7,363 nt of DNA from Desulfobacterales bacterium (GCA_022361135.1 JAKSBM010001008.1:1-7363), one strand, 5' to 3'; shown: positions 1-7,023, counted from the stretch's first letter. Notes: a model not told the origin generated them from the sequence alone. Made by a program: numbers and translations.

Positions 1-25
1 AGTTAAATCCTTACTAAAACTTTAA

Positions 26-39
26 GGTCTTTTAAGACC
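26..39. repeat. short inverted repeat GGTCT-TTTA-AGACC
   Basis: Five-base arms GGTCT (26-30) and AGACC (35-39) enclose a four-base loop in AT-rich non-coding sequence. It could form a small hairpin. No T-tract follows on the plus strand, and the arm is too short to call a terminator. It may be chance. Confidence 0.3.
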
Positions 40-88
40 CGCTTCAAAACTATCACTGACCAATTTTCAAAGATCAAATTCTCTCGAA

Positions 89-106
89 TTTTCAGTTGTT
101 TTCAGT
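89..106. repeat. direct repeat TTTTCAGT x2
   Basis: The octamer TTTTCAGT occurs at 89-96 and again at 99-106, ten bases apart, which is about one helical turn. The related string AATTTTCA occurs at 62-69 and 87-94. The spacing could suit a protein-binding site, but AT-rich low-complexity sequence easily gives such repeats and nothing ties it to a gene. Confidence 0.25.
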
Positions 107-287
107 GAGCGGCGTTTGTGTGCTGCCCCCTGAAGACCGGCGTAATATGCAGGATTTCTCTGTTAGTGTCAAACACTTTTTTCACATTTTTCAAAAAAAC
201 TTCTAACATGGCCCCGATTATTAGGGTGCTAACCAGGTCAAAGGTGCTGTTTTTATTCTTTGAATAGGCCCTTTTCCCGAATTTCAT
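102..287 (-). CDS. doubtful 61-residue hypothetical protein
   Basis: This is an open frame of 61 codons starting with ATG five bases after the TAA of the radical SAM gene, in the same orientation. I do not recognise the product. The N-terminus is rich in Lys and Arg (MKFGKRAYSKNKN), followed by a moderately hydrophobic stretch around residues 17-32 (DLVSTLIIGAMLEVFL), which is short and interrupted for a membrane helix. No Shine-Dalgarno sequence is visible: the bases before the ATG are an A-run that includes the upstream stop. The region is clearly more AT-rich than the neighbouring genes. It could be a small co-transcribed gene, a decayed remnant or chance; chance or a remnant seems more likely. 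Confidence 0.2.
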   Translation of the reverse strand: MKFGKRAYSKNKNSTFDLVSTLIIGAMLEVFLKNVKKVFDTNREILHITPVFRGQHTNAAH

Positions 288-292
288 TTTTT

Positions 293-1342
293 TTAGAGAT
301 GAACCAATGAATCCGGCCGTTGATCATAGCTTAATCCCAATTCAATGAGATCCAGGACCTTGTTTTTTTCCTGGGGAAACCGGTAGCCTTCGTAGTCCTG
401 GGTGAACAAAAGGCGGCCATTTGGCTGTTTCCAATGGTTCATGGCATGGTCAAAGCAGAGATGGGAGGTGACATCCAACAATTGGATCATCTCCCTAAGC
501 TCTTCCAATTGTTCATGGGGGGTGAGCATTAGAAAGCTTCCCCCATCCACCTGCTGGGCCATGGGCGTTCCGGGTATGGGGCGGAAGGGACGGGACCGAA
601 TATAGTGGGGGTTTATTTGATTTAAAACCCGTGCGGTATTCCGGGCGTGCTCCCGGGTCCGGGCCCTGCCCCCCAGGCCGGGCATCCAATATTCCGATAC
701 CTGGAACCCTGCATCCATGGCCTTCTTCCCACCCTGGGCATGGCCTTGGGCGGTCACTCCTTTTTTGATCTCCTTTAAAAGGATGTCATCTCCGGTTTCC
801 AATCCCAGGTGAAGCCGATCCAGGCCGGCGACCCGGATGGCCTTCAGCTCATCCAGGCTTTTTTGGGAAAGGGTCCGGGCCCGGGCATAGCTGGTCACCC
901 GTTCGATGGAAGGAAAGGTGGTCCTGAGATGCGCCAGGGCGGCCACCAGGTCCGGGGTTTTCATGATCACGGAATTGGCATCCTGGATAAAGGCGGTGCG
1001 GCCGCCGTTCATATACCATTGGATGAGCATGGGAAGTCCGTCGTGGTCATTGAGTTCCGGCACCTGTCCAAAGAGTTTTGAGATGCCGTCCCGGCGGATC
1101 CCGTCGCCCCCGGAGAGGGCTTCCAGATCCTGGATCAATGCGGCCATGGCATCCACATCGGCCTTGAGCTCTTCCAGGGGACGTAGTTGGAAGCGCTCCC
1201 TTTTATACATGGAGCAGAAGGTACAATGGTTCCAGGGACAATTCCGGGTGAAGCGAACCAAAAGAGAGGCGCTGCCCCCTTCGGAAGGCGGGCGGTACAT
1301 TCCGGTTTCAAAACGATAACGGTCAATGGTATGGCGGGTCAT
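293..1342 (-). CDS. radical SAM protein, CX4CX2C type (COG1032/Elp3-like)
   Basis: The 349-residue product is a predicted cytoplasmic radical SAM enzyme. These enzymes use a [4Fe-4S] cluster to cleave S-adenosylmethionine reductively and start radical chemistry; the substrate here is unknown. The cluster motif near the N-terminus is NCPWNHCTFCSMYK, with Cys35, Cys40 and Cys43, i.e. CX4CX2C rather than the usual CX3CX2C. Barrel motifs follow in order: GGRTAFIQDANS (113-124), ERVTSYARARTL (147-158), LHLGLETGDD (177-186) and EYWMPGLGG (217-225). The C-terminal part has RPIPGTPM (254-261) and an FDHAMNHW segment in place of the 'SDH..NLL' region usual in relatives. No B12-binding or SPASM-like extra Cys-rich domain is evident. 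The ATG start is supported by GGAG five bases upstream. The gene lies downstream of the MBL/cyclic-nucleotide gene on the same strand and may share its mRNA. The family assignment is firm; the function is not known. Confidence 0.9.
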   Translation of the reverse strand: MTRHTIDRYRFETGMYRPPSEGGSASLLVRFTRNCPWNHCTFCSMYKRERFQLRPLEELKADVDAMAALIQDLEALSGGDGIRRDGISKLFGQVPELNDHDGLPMLIQWYMNGGRTAFIQDANSVIMKTPDLVAALAHLRTTFPSIERVTSYARARTLSQKSLDELKAIRVAGLDRLHLGLETGDDILLKEIKKGVTAQGHAQGGKKAMDAGFQVSEYWMPGLGGRARTREHARNTARVLNQINPHYIRSRPFRPIPGTPMAQQVDGGSFLMLTPHEQLEELREMIQLLDVTSHLCFDHAMNHWKQPNGRLLFTQDYEGYRFPQEKNKVLDLIELGLSYDQRPDSLVHL

Positions 1343-1479
1343 GGGCTCTCCATATAATATTGGGTTATCTCAATGGGCCCCAGCATAAACTGAATGGGTC
1401 CATGGTGTAAAGGAGAGTTGGAAAAAGCGGAGATGGGCTTGAATTGGTACGATCCAGGCATTTCACCCAGGGGAAGCAT
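1339..1479 (-). CDS. possible 46-residue leader or coupled small ORF
   Basis: In the gap between the MBL gene stop and the radical SAM start, one frame can be read from ATG 1479 (or ATG 1461) to a TGA at 1339-1341. That TGA overlaps the radical SAM start codon as ATGA, the classic arrangement for translational coupling. The product would begin MLPLGEMPGSYQF and end ITQYYMESP. Codons such as CTG, CCC and GGG resemble those of the neighbours. Against it, no good Shine-Dalgarno sequence precedes 1479, the same frame stays open upstream into the MBL gene, and a second frame (ATG 1493 to TAA 1365, 42 residues) is also open and lies 11-13 bases after AGGAAGG. I recognise neither product. This may just be a leader region. 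Confidence 0.22.
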   Translation of the reverse strand: MLPLGEMPGSYQFKPISAFSNSPLHHGPIQFMLGPIEITQYYMESP

Positions 1480-1500
1480 CGGGCGCCATCCATGCCCAAT

Positions 1501-1534
1501 GTTCCCTTCCTCTATTATATAGAAGGAAGGGGAC
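1501..1534. other. strong intergenic stem-loop between MBL and radical SAM genes
   Basis: Arms 1501-1511 (GTTCCCTTCCT) and 1524-1534 (AGGAAGGGGAC) pair over 11 positions. Three more pairs (1512-1514 with 1520-1522) form after a single-base bulge at 1523, closing on a five-base loop. It starts 10 bases past the stop of the minus-strand MBL gene. No T-tract follows on either strand, so it does not look like an intrinsic terminator. One pair (1503/1532) is G-U on plus-strand RNA but an A-C mismatch on minus-strand RNA, the expected transcript. It could be an mRNA-stability or processing element between two co-transcribed genes. Confidence 0.5.
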
Positions 1535-1543
1535 GAATTGGGG

Positions 1544-3169
1544 TTAATGGGTGTTGTGGTAAAATTGGAGCAGAATGCCGGGGTTCTCGGCCAGGAAGTC
1601 TTCCAGGTCGGCCGTGGCAACGAAATAAAGGTCGCACGGGGTGGCCGCGCTGAATTCATGGGCCGATATGTGATCGTTCTTAATGAGGGCGTGGATCCCA
1701 AAAACCTGCCCGGCCGTCAGGGTGGTGTCCTCCCAATGGCCCTGGGTCACCGCCACCTCACCTTCGTGGATAAAAAAACAACCGGGAATGGGCTCTCCCT
1801 GGAGGAGGATCTCTTCTCCAGCGGCATGGGGGCGGTGTTGGACCAGCCGGATAAACTGGGTTTGTTGGGAGGGGGTGAGCTGGGAAAGAACCGGATTGGC
1901 GGCCAGGATGGTTCGCAGCATCCGGTCCCGATCCGACGGCAGGGGCCGCAGGCTTTCCTCCAGGGGGGTGTTGTGTATGAAAGTCCGGAACTGGGACTTT
2001 TCCAGCACAATCATCTGCACATCGCTGTGGGCCACGGCCTCCCTTTCCCTTGGTTCTTGGCTAAACAGGGCTTCTTCTCCAAAAATTTCACTGCGGCTGT
2101 GGGTGGTCAGGCGTTCTCCCTGAACCCAAATATCCACCTGCCCCCCCATGACCATATAACAATGGGGATCCGCATCACCGGTGCCGTAGATCCGGGTACC
2201 GGCCTGGAAGGTTTTGGCCTGGGCAATGAGGAGGAATTCCATGGTTTTCTCGGGACCGAGGCTGCGCAATTGGGGATTGTCCAAATAAACACTGAGGAGT
2301 TCGGCTGCCGGGCCAAAACGACGGCGGGGCACGTCCAGGGTGACGGTGGCGGCCAAGCCGGTGGGGGCGATCTTCAATCCACTCTCCGCGGGAATCATCT
2401 CCCGGGTCACATGGACCAGGAAGAGCCGATCACGAATCTCCTGGGGCAATACGGTGAGCACCTCCATGGGGGTGTGCAGGGGCGGCAGGCCGGCTTCATG
2501 GAAGATCACATCTTTATCCCAGGGAAAATTCAATAGGAAATTCCTTCGATTTTCATCCAGCACCCCCTGTTGAAAAAGCTCCTCTATATAAGGAGGGTTG
2601 TTGTGGGTGTCCGAACTATAAACCATACTTTTCCCCCCATGGGCCACCTCAAAAAAAAGTGTGGGAATGGAATGGAGGGAATAGTGAAAGCGGAAGAGGC
2701 CGCCATGGATATTGGTTTCTTCACCGGGGCACAGGGGGACAAATTGAACCGATTCCTCCAGCACCTCACTGGGAATGTGGGTCAGGGCCGTGGATTTGGT
2801 CAGGAAACTATTGAAGATGGTCCGGGTGGTGTAGAGGGTAATCCGCCCCTCCTGGAGAATCTTCTGGAGTGTGCCGGCATCGTGGTCGGCATGGCAATGG
2901 GTGAGGATGATGCTGTCCAGGATTTTGGGATTCACCCCCCGGCCCACCAAATCGATGGCCGAATTCACGGGAGGGTCCACCATGATGCCCCGCCCATTGA
3001 GCCAGATGATCATGCCCGAGGTCATGGCCCCGGGGTCAAAGCCGTGGCCGGCCCCCAGGGTGGTCACCCCGAAAGGTGGGGGGAAAAGACCTCGGCGGTG
3101 GAGAAGCTTGGGGTTCGAGGGGGCAACAGGGGGCGGGTCCGGGGGATTCGGGCCACTTCCTGGTCCCAA
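1544..3169 (-). CDS. MBL-fold hydrolase with two cNMP-binding domains (C-terminal part of frameshifted gene)
   Basis: This 541-codon frame carries the catalytic and sensory part of a larger protein. Numbered from the first codon of the frame, the metallo-beta-lactamase domain covers about residues 30-260: HCHADH (91-96, the HxHxDH metal motif), His166, Asp187 in SSDTH and His253 in LVHV complete a plausible two-metal site. Cyclic-nucleotide-binding domain 1 (about 298-400) has a good phosphate-binding cassette, FGEEAL at 363-368 followed by PRER (373-376). Domain 2 (about 428-530) has FGIHAL at 490-495 with no following Arg, so it probably does not bind cNMP in the usual way. The only upstream start is a TTG at 3169 without a ribosome-binding site. 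The first ~29 codons (MGPGSGPNPPDPPP) read as out-of-frame sequence; true homology-like sequence starts at PPPFGVTTLGAGHG. I infer it is the continuation of the frame ending at 3064. The substrate is unknown. Confidence 0.82.
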   Translation of the reverse strand: MGPGSGPNPPDPPPVAPSNPKLLHRRGLFPPPFGVTTLGAGHGFDPGAMTSGMIIWLNGRGIMVDPPVNSAIDLVGRGVNPKILDSIILTHCHADHDAGTLQKILQEGRITLYTTRTIFNSFLTKSTALTHIPSEVLEESVQFVPLCPGEETNIHGGLFRFHYSLHSIPTLFFEVAHGGKSMVYSSDTHNNPPYIEELFQQGVLDENRRNFLLNFPWDKDVIFHEAGLPPLHTPMEVLTVLPQEIRDRLFLVHVTREMIPAESGLKIAPTGLAATVTLDVPRRRFGPAAELLSVYLDNPQLRSLGPEKTMEFLLIAQAKTFQAGTRIYGTGDADPHCYMVMGGQVDIWVQGERLTTHSRSEIFGEEALFSQEPREREAVAHSDVQMIVLEKSQFRTFIHNTPLEESLRPLPSDRDRMLRTILAANPVLSQLTPSQQTQFIRLVQHRPHAAGEEILLQGEPIPGCFFIHEGEVAVTQGHWEDTTLTAGQVFGIHALIKNDHISAHEFSAATPCDLYFVATADLEDFLAENPGILLQFYHNTH

Positions 3170-3693
3170 TCAAAAAGGGTATAGGTAAAATCCGAGGCCA
3201 CCTCCACCCGAATGGCTCCCACCTCGGCCCGCCCCTGGGAGTCGAAGGGATGGAAGGCCACCACATCGGAGAGTGCCAGGGGCCGTCCCGGGCCGGCCTG
3301 ACTGCGGAAGTGGTTCAACTCGGCCCGGAGGTCGGGGTACCCCGGGGTTGACGGACCCCGGGGGAACTCGGGCTCCAGGTCAATGGTTTCCGGACCAAAG
3401 AGGCTTTCCCGAAACACGGTTTCCAGGCGGGCTTGCTGGCTTTCGGTACAGATCACCCGGATACGCTGGTGCTTGAAAAAATAGTGGAAATAGATGGGAA
3501 ATTCCAACTCGGCCAGGGAGGTGCCGTTTTCCAGGAAAAACATGTACTGGGGCACCACGAAAATGTCAGGGACCCCGTCTTCCATGGTATCTTTGATGGT
3601 TTCCGGCGGAATACCGAATTGGACACCCCCCATGGAGGTCTGTGCCAAAAATCCCCCACGGGGAAGCGGTATAATGTCTGCAGCAGATGTCAC
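3064..3693 (-). CDS. N-terminal part of the MBL/cNMP-binding protein (frameshifted)
   Basis: This frame encodes about 209 residues with no domain I can name. Recognisable segments are IPLPRGGFLAQTSMGGVQFG and IPPETIKDTMEDGVPDIFVV, then a 'FPIYFHYFF' stretch and a RIRVICTESQQARLETVF segment. From memory of similar proteins, such a region precedes the MBL domain in long MBL/cyclic-nucleotide proteins. I chose the GTG at 3693 because AGGAGG (plus-strand 3701-3706) sits seven bases upstream; an in-frame TTG at 3717 has no such support. The frame stops at TGA 3064-3066 just after STAEVFSPHLSG, while the -1 frame continues with PPPFGVTTLGAGHG. Joining the two at the C6 run gives one protein of about 716 residues. 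It is the first gene of the minus-strand cluster and diverges from uvrA. Confidence 0.75.
   Translation of the reverse strand: MTSAADIIPLPRGGFLAQTSMGGVQFGIPPETIKDTMEDGVPDIFVVPQYMFFLENGTSLAELEFPIYFHYFFKHQRIRVICTESQQARLETVFRESLFGPETIDLEPEFPRGPSTPGYPDLRAELNHFRSQAGPGRPLALSDVVAFHPFDSQGRAEVGAIRVEVASDFTYTLFDWDQEVARIPRTRPLLPPRTPSFSTAEVFSPHLSG
3078..3087 (-). other. frameshift site in homopolymer (T4C6 on coding strand)
   Basis: The coding strand reads TTTTCCCCCC here. Upstream frame: GTC TTT TCC CCC CAC, leading to TGA. Downstream MBL frame: CTT TTC CCC CCA CCT. Passing from the first to the second needs a -1 shift, equal to one extra C (C7), which would read EVFSPPPFGVTT without interruption. The cause may be a sequencing or assembly miscount, a real inactivating deletion, or slippage by ribosome or RNA polymerase on the run. 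The sequence alone cannot decide. Confidence 0.75.
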
Positions 3694-3779
3694 GCCCTGG
3701 CCTCCTGATACATTCAAAGTGGCGTTCCAATATACATGGATAATGATGGAATGGAACTGATTTACTTTATAGTGAACCC

Positions 3780-3809
3780 ATTAAAAAATCGACCCTAAAA
3801 AATTGACAA
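3780..3809 (-). promoter_or_regulatory. candidate sigma70-type promoter for the MBL/radSAM cluster
   Basis: Read on the minus strand, TTGTCA (3809-3804) and TTTAAT (3785-3780) are separated by 18 bases; each matches the consensus hexamer at five of six positions. Initiation would lie around 3773, giving a leader of about 80 bases before the GTG at 3693. A second -10-like hexamer, TATAAA (3771-3766), lies nearby without an obvious -35. The AT-rich context makes chance matches possible. Confidence 0.35.
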
Positions 3810-3811
3810 TT
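3801..3811. promoter_or_regulatory. palindrome AATTGACAATT carrying -35 hexamers on both strands
   Basis: This is a perfect inverted repeat (AATTG-A-CAATT) midway in the divergent region. It contains the consensus -35 hexamer TTGACA on the plus strand (3803-3808, toward uvrA) and TTGTCA on the minus strand. For uvrA no convincing -10 follows at 16-18 bases, so the plus-strand promoter is weakly supported. It could also be an operator. Confidence 0.3.
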
Positions 3812-3837
3812 CCCCTTATTTTCCACCTCTTTACTTT

Positions 3838-3847
3838 TGGCCGGCCA
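3838..3847. repeat. 10-bp palindrome TGGCCGGCCA
   Basis: This is a perfect GC-rich palindrome in an otherwise AT-rich stretch of the uvrA upstream region, about 60 bases before the start codon. It could be a regulator site or chance; it does not resemble the Escherichia coli LexA box (CTGT-N8-ACAG). Confidence 0.25.
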
Positions 3848-3907
3848 TGATTATGGTGTAAAGGTCACATTTTTTGAAACCCTGCTTTCGGAGTCAGATT
3901 CAACCCT

Positions 3908-6838
3908 ATGAAAAAGCGCAGCATCATGGAAAGGGACATCGTCCCCACCGAGCCCCAGTCCCTGGACGCATCCAAGGAGCTGGACCGGATCATTGTCAAG
4001 GGAGCCAAGGAACACAACCTCAAGGACATTGATGTGGAAATCCCCAAGAAAAAACTGGTGGTGGTCACCGGGGTTTCGGGTTCGGGGAAATCCAGCCTGG
4101 CCTTTGACACCATTTTTGCCGAAGGGCAGCGGCGCTATGTGGAATCCCTGTCTTCCTATGCCCGGCAATTCATCGGGCAAATGGAAAAACCGCGCTACGA
4201 TACCATCCGCGGACTCTCCCCCACCATTGCCATCGAGCAGAAAGCGGCATCCAAAAACCCACGCTCCACCGTGGGAACCATCACGGAAATCTATGATTAC
4301 CTGCGGGTGCTCTATGCCCGGGTGGGGACCCAGTATTGCTATAAATGCGGGGAAAAGGTGGGCCGGGGCCATGCCCAGTCCATGGTGGCCCAGATCATGG
4401 ACCTGCCCGCGGGGTCCAAGACATTGATCCTGGCCCCCATTGTGGAAAACCGGAAGGGGGAACACCGGGAACGGCTGGAGGAACTCAAAAAAGAGGGCTA
4501 TGCCCGGGTCCGTGTGGACGGGGTGGTCCAGGATCTTGAAAATGTACAGACCCTGGCCAAAAATAAAAAACACCACATTGAAGTGGTGGTGGACCGCCTC
4601 ATTATCAAAGCAGGTGAAGCCTTTGAAAGCCGGCTCACCGACTCCGTGGAAGCGGCATTGAAACTGGGCAATGGACAACTCATTGTCCATATTTTGGGAC
4701 GGGAAGATTTAAAAATGAGTGAGGCACGCTCCTGCTGCGGCATTGCATATCCCGAACTCACCCCCCAGATTTTTTCATTCAACTCTCCACTGGGCATGTG
4801 CCCGGAATGCAACGGCATCGGCACCCTCCTCTCCATGGATGCGGACAAGGTGGTTCCGGACCCCAATCTGAGCATCCGGGAAGGGGCGGTTCTCCCCTGG
4901 AAAAATTATTTCATAAAAAATCCCCGGTACCCCCGGGATAACTCCTGGGGACTGGGTCAGCTATTGGCCATGGAGGAACAATGGGGCATCGATTTTAACA
5001 AGCCCTGGAAGAAACTGCCCAAGGCGGAGCGGGACCTGCTTCTATACGGATCGGCCAACAAAGAAATGACGGTGAACTGGAATTCAGCCAAAATCCAGGG
5101 GGAATTCACCCGGACCCACGAGGGACTGCTCAATACCCTGATGCGGCGGTATCGGAACACCCAGTCGGAAAGTGCTAAAAAATATTATTCCGGCTATATG
5201 ACAGCGGCCACCTGTACGGTGTGCCAGGGCAAACGATTGCGGGATGAAATCCTCAACGTCCGCATCCAGGGAAAGTCCATCATTGATGTGACATCCATGA
5301 CCGTGGACCAGGCCCATGAATTTATCTCCACCCTCACCCTTTCGGGCAACAAGCAGCTCATTGCCGAAGAATTGCTCAAGGAAATTTCCGACCGGCTGCG
5401 CTTTCTGGTCAATGTGGGACTGGGCTACCTTTCCCTGGACCGCAGCGGTCCCACCCTGTCCGGCGGGGAATCCCAGCGCATCCGCCTGGCCTCCCAGGTG
5501 GGCTCGGAACTCACCGGGGTGCTTTATATCCTGGATGAACCCTCCATCGGCCTGCACCAGCGGGATAATATCAAGCTGCTGCGCACCCTCCAGCACCTGA
5601 GGGACATCGGCAACACCTTGATTGTGGTGGAACACGACCAGGAAACCATGGAAAATTCAGACTGGATCATTGATATCGGACCGGGGGCCGGCCATCTGGG
5701 CGGACAGATCGTGGCCCAGGGAACCCCCAAAGAAATCCAGGAAAACCCGGCCTCGGTCACCGGTAAGTTCCTCAACGGCACGGAAGTTATTCCCATTCCC
5801 GAAAATCGCAGGAAACAAAAGGGACGCGGCAAATGGATCACCATCCACAAGGCCGCGGAGAACAATCTAAAAAATATCACGGTGAAAATTCCCGTGGGTA
5901 TGCTGGTGGCGGTGACCGGGGTTTCCGGCGCCGGAAAATCCACCCTGATCAACCAGATCCTGTACCCGGCCCTGGCCGTTAAGCTCAATGGATCCCAGAT
6001 CGCCGTGGGCAAACACGAAAAGATCACCGGCCTGTCCCATTTAAATAAAATCATCAACATTGACCAGAAGCCCATCGGACGAACACCCCGAAGCAACCCG
6101 GCCACCTATACCAAGGTCTTTGACCACATCCGGGACCTCTTTGCCATGATTCCGGAATCCAAGGCCCGGGGGTATAAAAAGGGACGGTATTCCTTCAACG
6201 TCAAAGGCGGACGCTGTGAAGCCTGCAAAGGCGACGGTTACATCAAAGTGGAGATGCACTTCCTGGCAGACGTGTTTGTGCCCTGTGAAGTCTGCAACGG
6301 CAAGCGCTTCAACAAATCCACCCTGGAAATCACCTACAAGGATCACTCCATTGCCGATGTCCTGGACCTTTCCGTACTCCAGGCCCGGGAACTCTTTGAC
6401 AGTCACCCCAAAATCACCAATATCCTGGATACCCTCATCGACGTGGGCCTTTCCTACATCAAACTGGGACAGGCGGCCACCACCCTCTCCGGCGGCGAGG
6501 CCCAGCGCATCAAACTGGCCCGGGAACTGGCCAAAAGGGACACCGGAGACACCCTCTACATCCTGGACGAACCCACCACGGGCCTGCATTTCAGAGATGT
6601 CCGCCTCCTGCTGGAGGTCCTCCAACGCCTCACAGCCGCCGGAAATACCGTCATCATCATCGAACACAACCTGGATGTCATCAAAACTGCGGACTGGATT
6701 ATTGATGTGGGCCCCGAAGGGGGCAGTGGCGGTGGTGAAGTTGTGGCCCAGGGACCGCCTGAGAAGGTTGCGAATGTTGAGGGTAGCCACACGGGGTATT
6801 ATTTAAAACACATGCTACACTCCCACAACAACGCTTAA
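3908..6838 (+). CDS. uvrA: excinuclease ABC subunit UvrA
   Basis: UvrA is the ATP-driven damage-recognition subunit of nucleotide excision repair; as a dimer it loads UvrB onto damaged DNA in the cytoplasm. The 976-residue product (E. coli UvrA has 940) has both ABC ATPase modules. The first has Walker [10 protein letters not shown] (55-63), signature LSGGES (517-522) and Walker B LYILDEPS (539-546). The second has GVSGAGKST (671-679), LSGGEAQ (860-866) and [10 protein letters not shown] (883-892). The C-terminal zinc module is intact: CEAC (770-773) and CEVC (793-796). The N-proximal zinc module is odd: where relatives have CxxC, this reads R274-S-C-C277, paired with CPEC (298-301). The start is uncertain: ATG 3908 has only GGAG 14 bases upstream, and ATG 3926 has no better site. 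The first ~25 residues are not conserved-looking; homology-like sequence starts at [17 protein letters not shown] see no E. coli-type LexA box upstream. Confidence 0.97.
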   Translation: MKKRSIMERDIVPTEPQSLDASKELDRIIVKGAKEHNLKDIDVEIPKKKLVVVTGVSGSGKSSLAFDTIFAEGQRRYVESLSSYARQFIGQMEKPRYDTIRGLSPTIAIEQKAASKNPRSTVGTITEIYDYLRVLYARVGTQYCYKCGEKVGRGHAQSMVAQIMDLPAGSKTLILAPIVENRKGEHRERLEELKKEGYARVRVDGVVQDLENVQTLAKNKKHHIEVVVDRLIIKAGEAFESRLTDSVEAALKLGNGQLIVHILGREDLKMSEARSCCGIAYPELTPQIFSFNSPLGMCPECNGIGTLLSMDADKVVPDPNLSIREGAVLPWKNYFIKNPRYPRDNSWGLGQLLAMEEQWGIDFNKPWKKLPKAERDLLLYGSANKEMTVNWNSAKIQGEFTRTHEGLLNTLMRRYRNTQSESAKKYYSGYMTAATCTVCQGKRLRDEILNVRIQGKSIIDVTSMTVDQAHEFISTLTLSGNKQLIAEELLKEISDRLRFLVNVGLGYLSLDRSGPTLSGGESQRIRLASQVGSELTGVLYILDEPSIGLHQRDNIKLLRTLQHLRDIGNTLIVVEHDQETMENSDWIIDIGPGAGHLGGQIVAQGTPKEIQENPASVTGKFLNGTEVIPIPENRRKQKGRGKWITIHKAAENNLKNITVKIPVGMLVAVTGVSGAGKSTLINQILYPALAVKLNGSQIAVGKHEKITGLSHLNKIINIDQKPIGRTPRSNPATYTKVFDHIRDLFAMIPESKARGYKKGRYSFNVKGGRCEACKGDGYIKVEMHFLADVFVPCEVCNGKRFNKSTLEITYKDHSIADVLDLSVLQARELFDSHPKITNILDTLIDVGLSYIKLGQAATTLSGGEAQRIKLARELAKRDTGDTLYILDEPTTGLHFRDVRLLLEVLQRLTAAGNTVIIIEHNLDVIKTADWIIDVGPEGGSGGGEVVAQGPPEKVANVEGSHTGYYLKHMLHSHNNA

Positions 6839-6926
6839 CACAAATAGCTATAGCTGAATCTGTCTCCAGATAATACAGAAAGCTCCTCATTTCAATTTCA
6901 TCAATTTTGTTGTATTGAACATGTGG

Positions 6927-6942
6927 TGGATAAAACTATCCA
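6927..6942. repeat. inverted repeat TGGATA-AAAC-TATCCA
   Basis: Perfect six-base arms enclose a four-base loop about 80 bases before the amidotransferase start. It could be an operator or a small RNA hairpin in the leader. No T-tract follows. Confidence 0.3.
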
Positions 6943-7011
6943 AACTGTTATAGGCCGATCTGAAGACTAAACGACGACACCTTACCGGCGTATCGTAAAT
7001 TCATCTATTGT

Positions 7012-7015
7012 GGAG
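7012..7015 (+). promoter_or_regulatory. ribosome-binding site GGAG of the amidotransferase gene
   Basis: GGAG (within GGAGAG) lies eight bases before ATG 7024. This start also puts the obligatory Cys directly after the initiator Met, so sequence and family knowledge agree on it. Confidence 0.7.
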
Positions 7016-7023
7016 AGTGGTTG

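Larger units (their letters stand above)
6839..7023. other. AT-rich spacer between uvrA and the amidotransferase gene
   Basis: No gene is visible in this 185-bp gap. It holds the palindrome AGCTATAGCT (6846-6855), a small hairpin ATCTG-TCTC-CAGAT shortly after it, and a hairpin TGGATA-AAAC-TATCCA (6927-6942). None is followed by a T-tract, so no intrinsic terminator for uvrA can be called. TTGAAC (6915-6920) is a possible -35, but the matching -10 (TATCCA, 6937-6942, 16-base spacer) is weak and lies in the hairpin. Confidence 0.4.

Noticed and set aside
181..206. T-runs and A-runs downstream of the radical SAM gene as a terminator
   Set aside because: No stable GC-containing stem precedes a T-tract on the minus strand; the runs reflect AT-rich sequence.
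1538..2536. Long open frame (332 codons) on the plus strand
   Set aside because: It lies wholly opposite the MBL/cNMP gene, whose metal and cNMP motifs are clear. The antisense product is Gly/Gln/His-rich with no domain, as expected from a frame opposite GC-biased codons.
3036..3266. Overlapping minus-strand frame rich in Pro, Arg and Trp at the frameshift region
   Set aside because: This is the third frame across the MBL gene; its composition (many Pro/Arg/Trp) is typical of an off-frame read and it joins neither half of the protein.
1402..3864. Shared 12-mer ATGGTGTAAAGG at 1402-1413 and 3853-3864
   Set aside because: About one or two identical 12-mer pairs are expected by chance in a window of this length, and the contexts do not match further.
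3851..4690. 279-codon open frame on the minus strand
   Set aside because: It is antisense to the conserved N-terminal ATPase part of uvrA and has no recognisable motif. Similar shadows at 5084-5635 and 6041-6790 were rejected for the same reason.
6860..6882. CTGT...ACAG pattern downstream of uvrA resembling a LexA box
   Set aside because: The half-sites are 11 bases apart rather than eight, and the site is not in front of uvrA.
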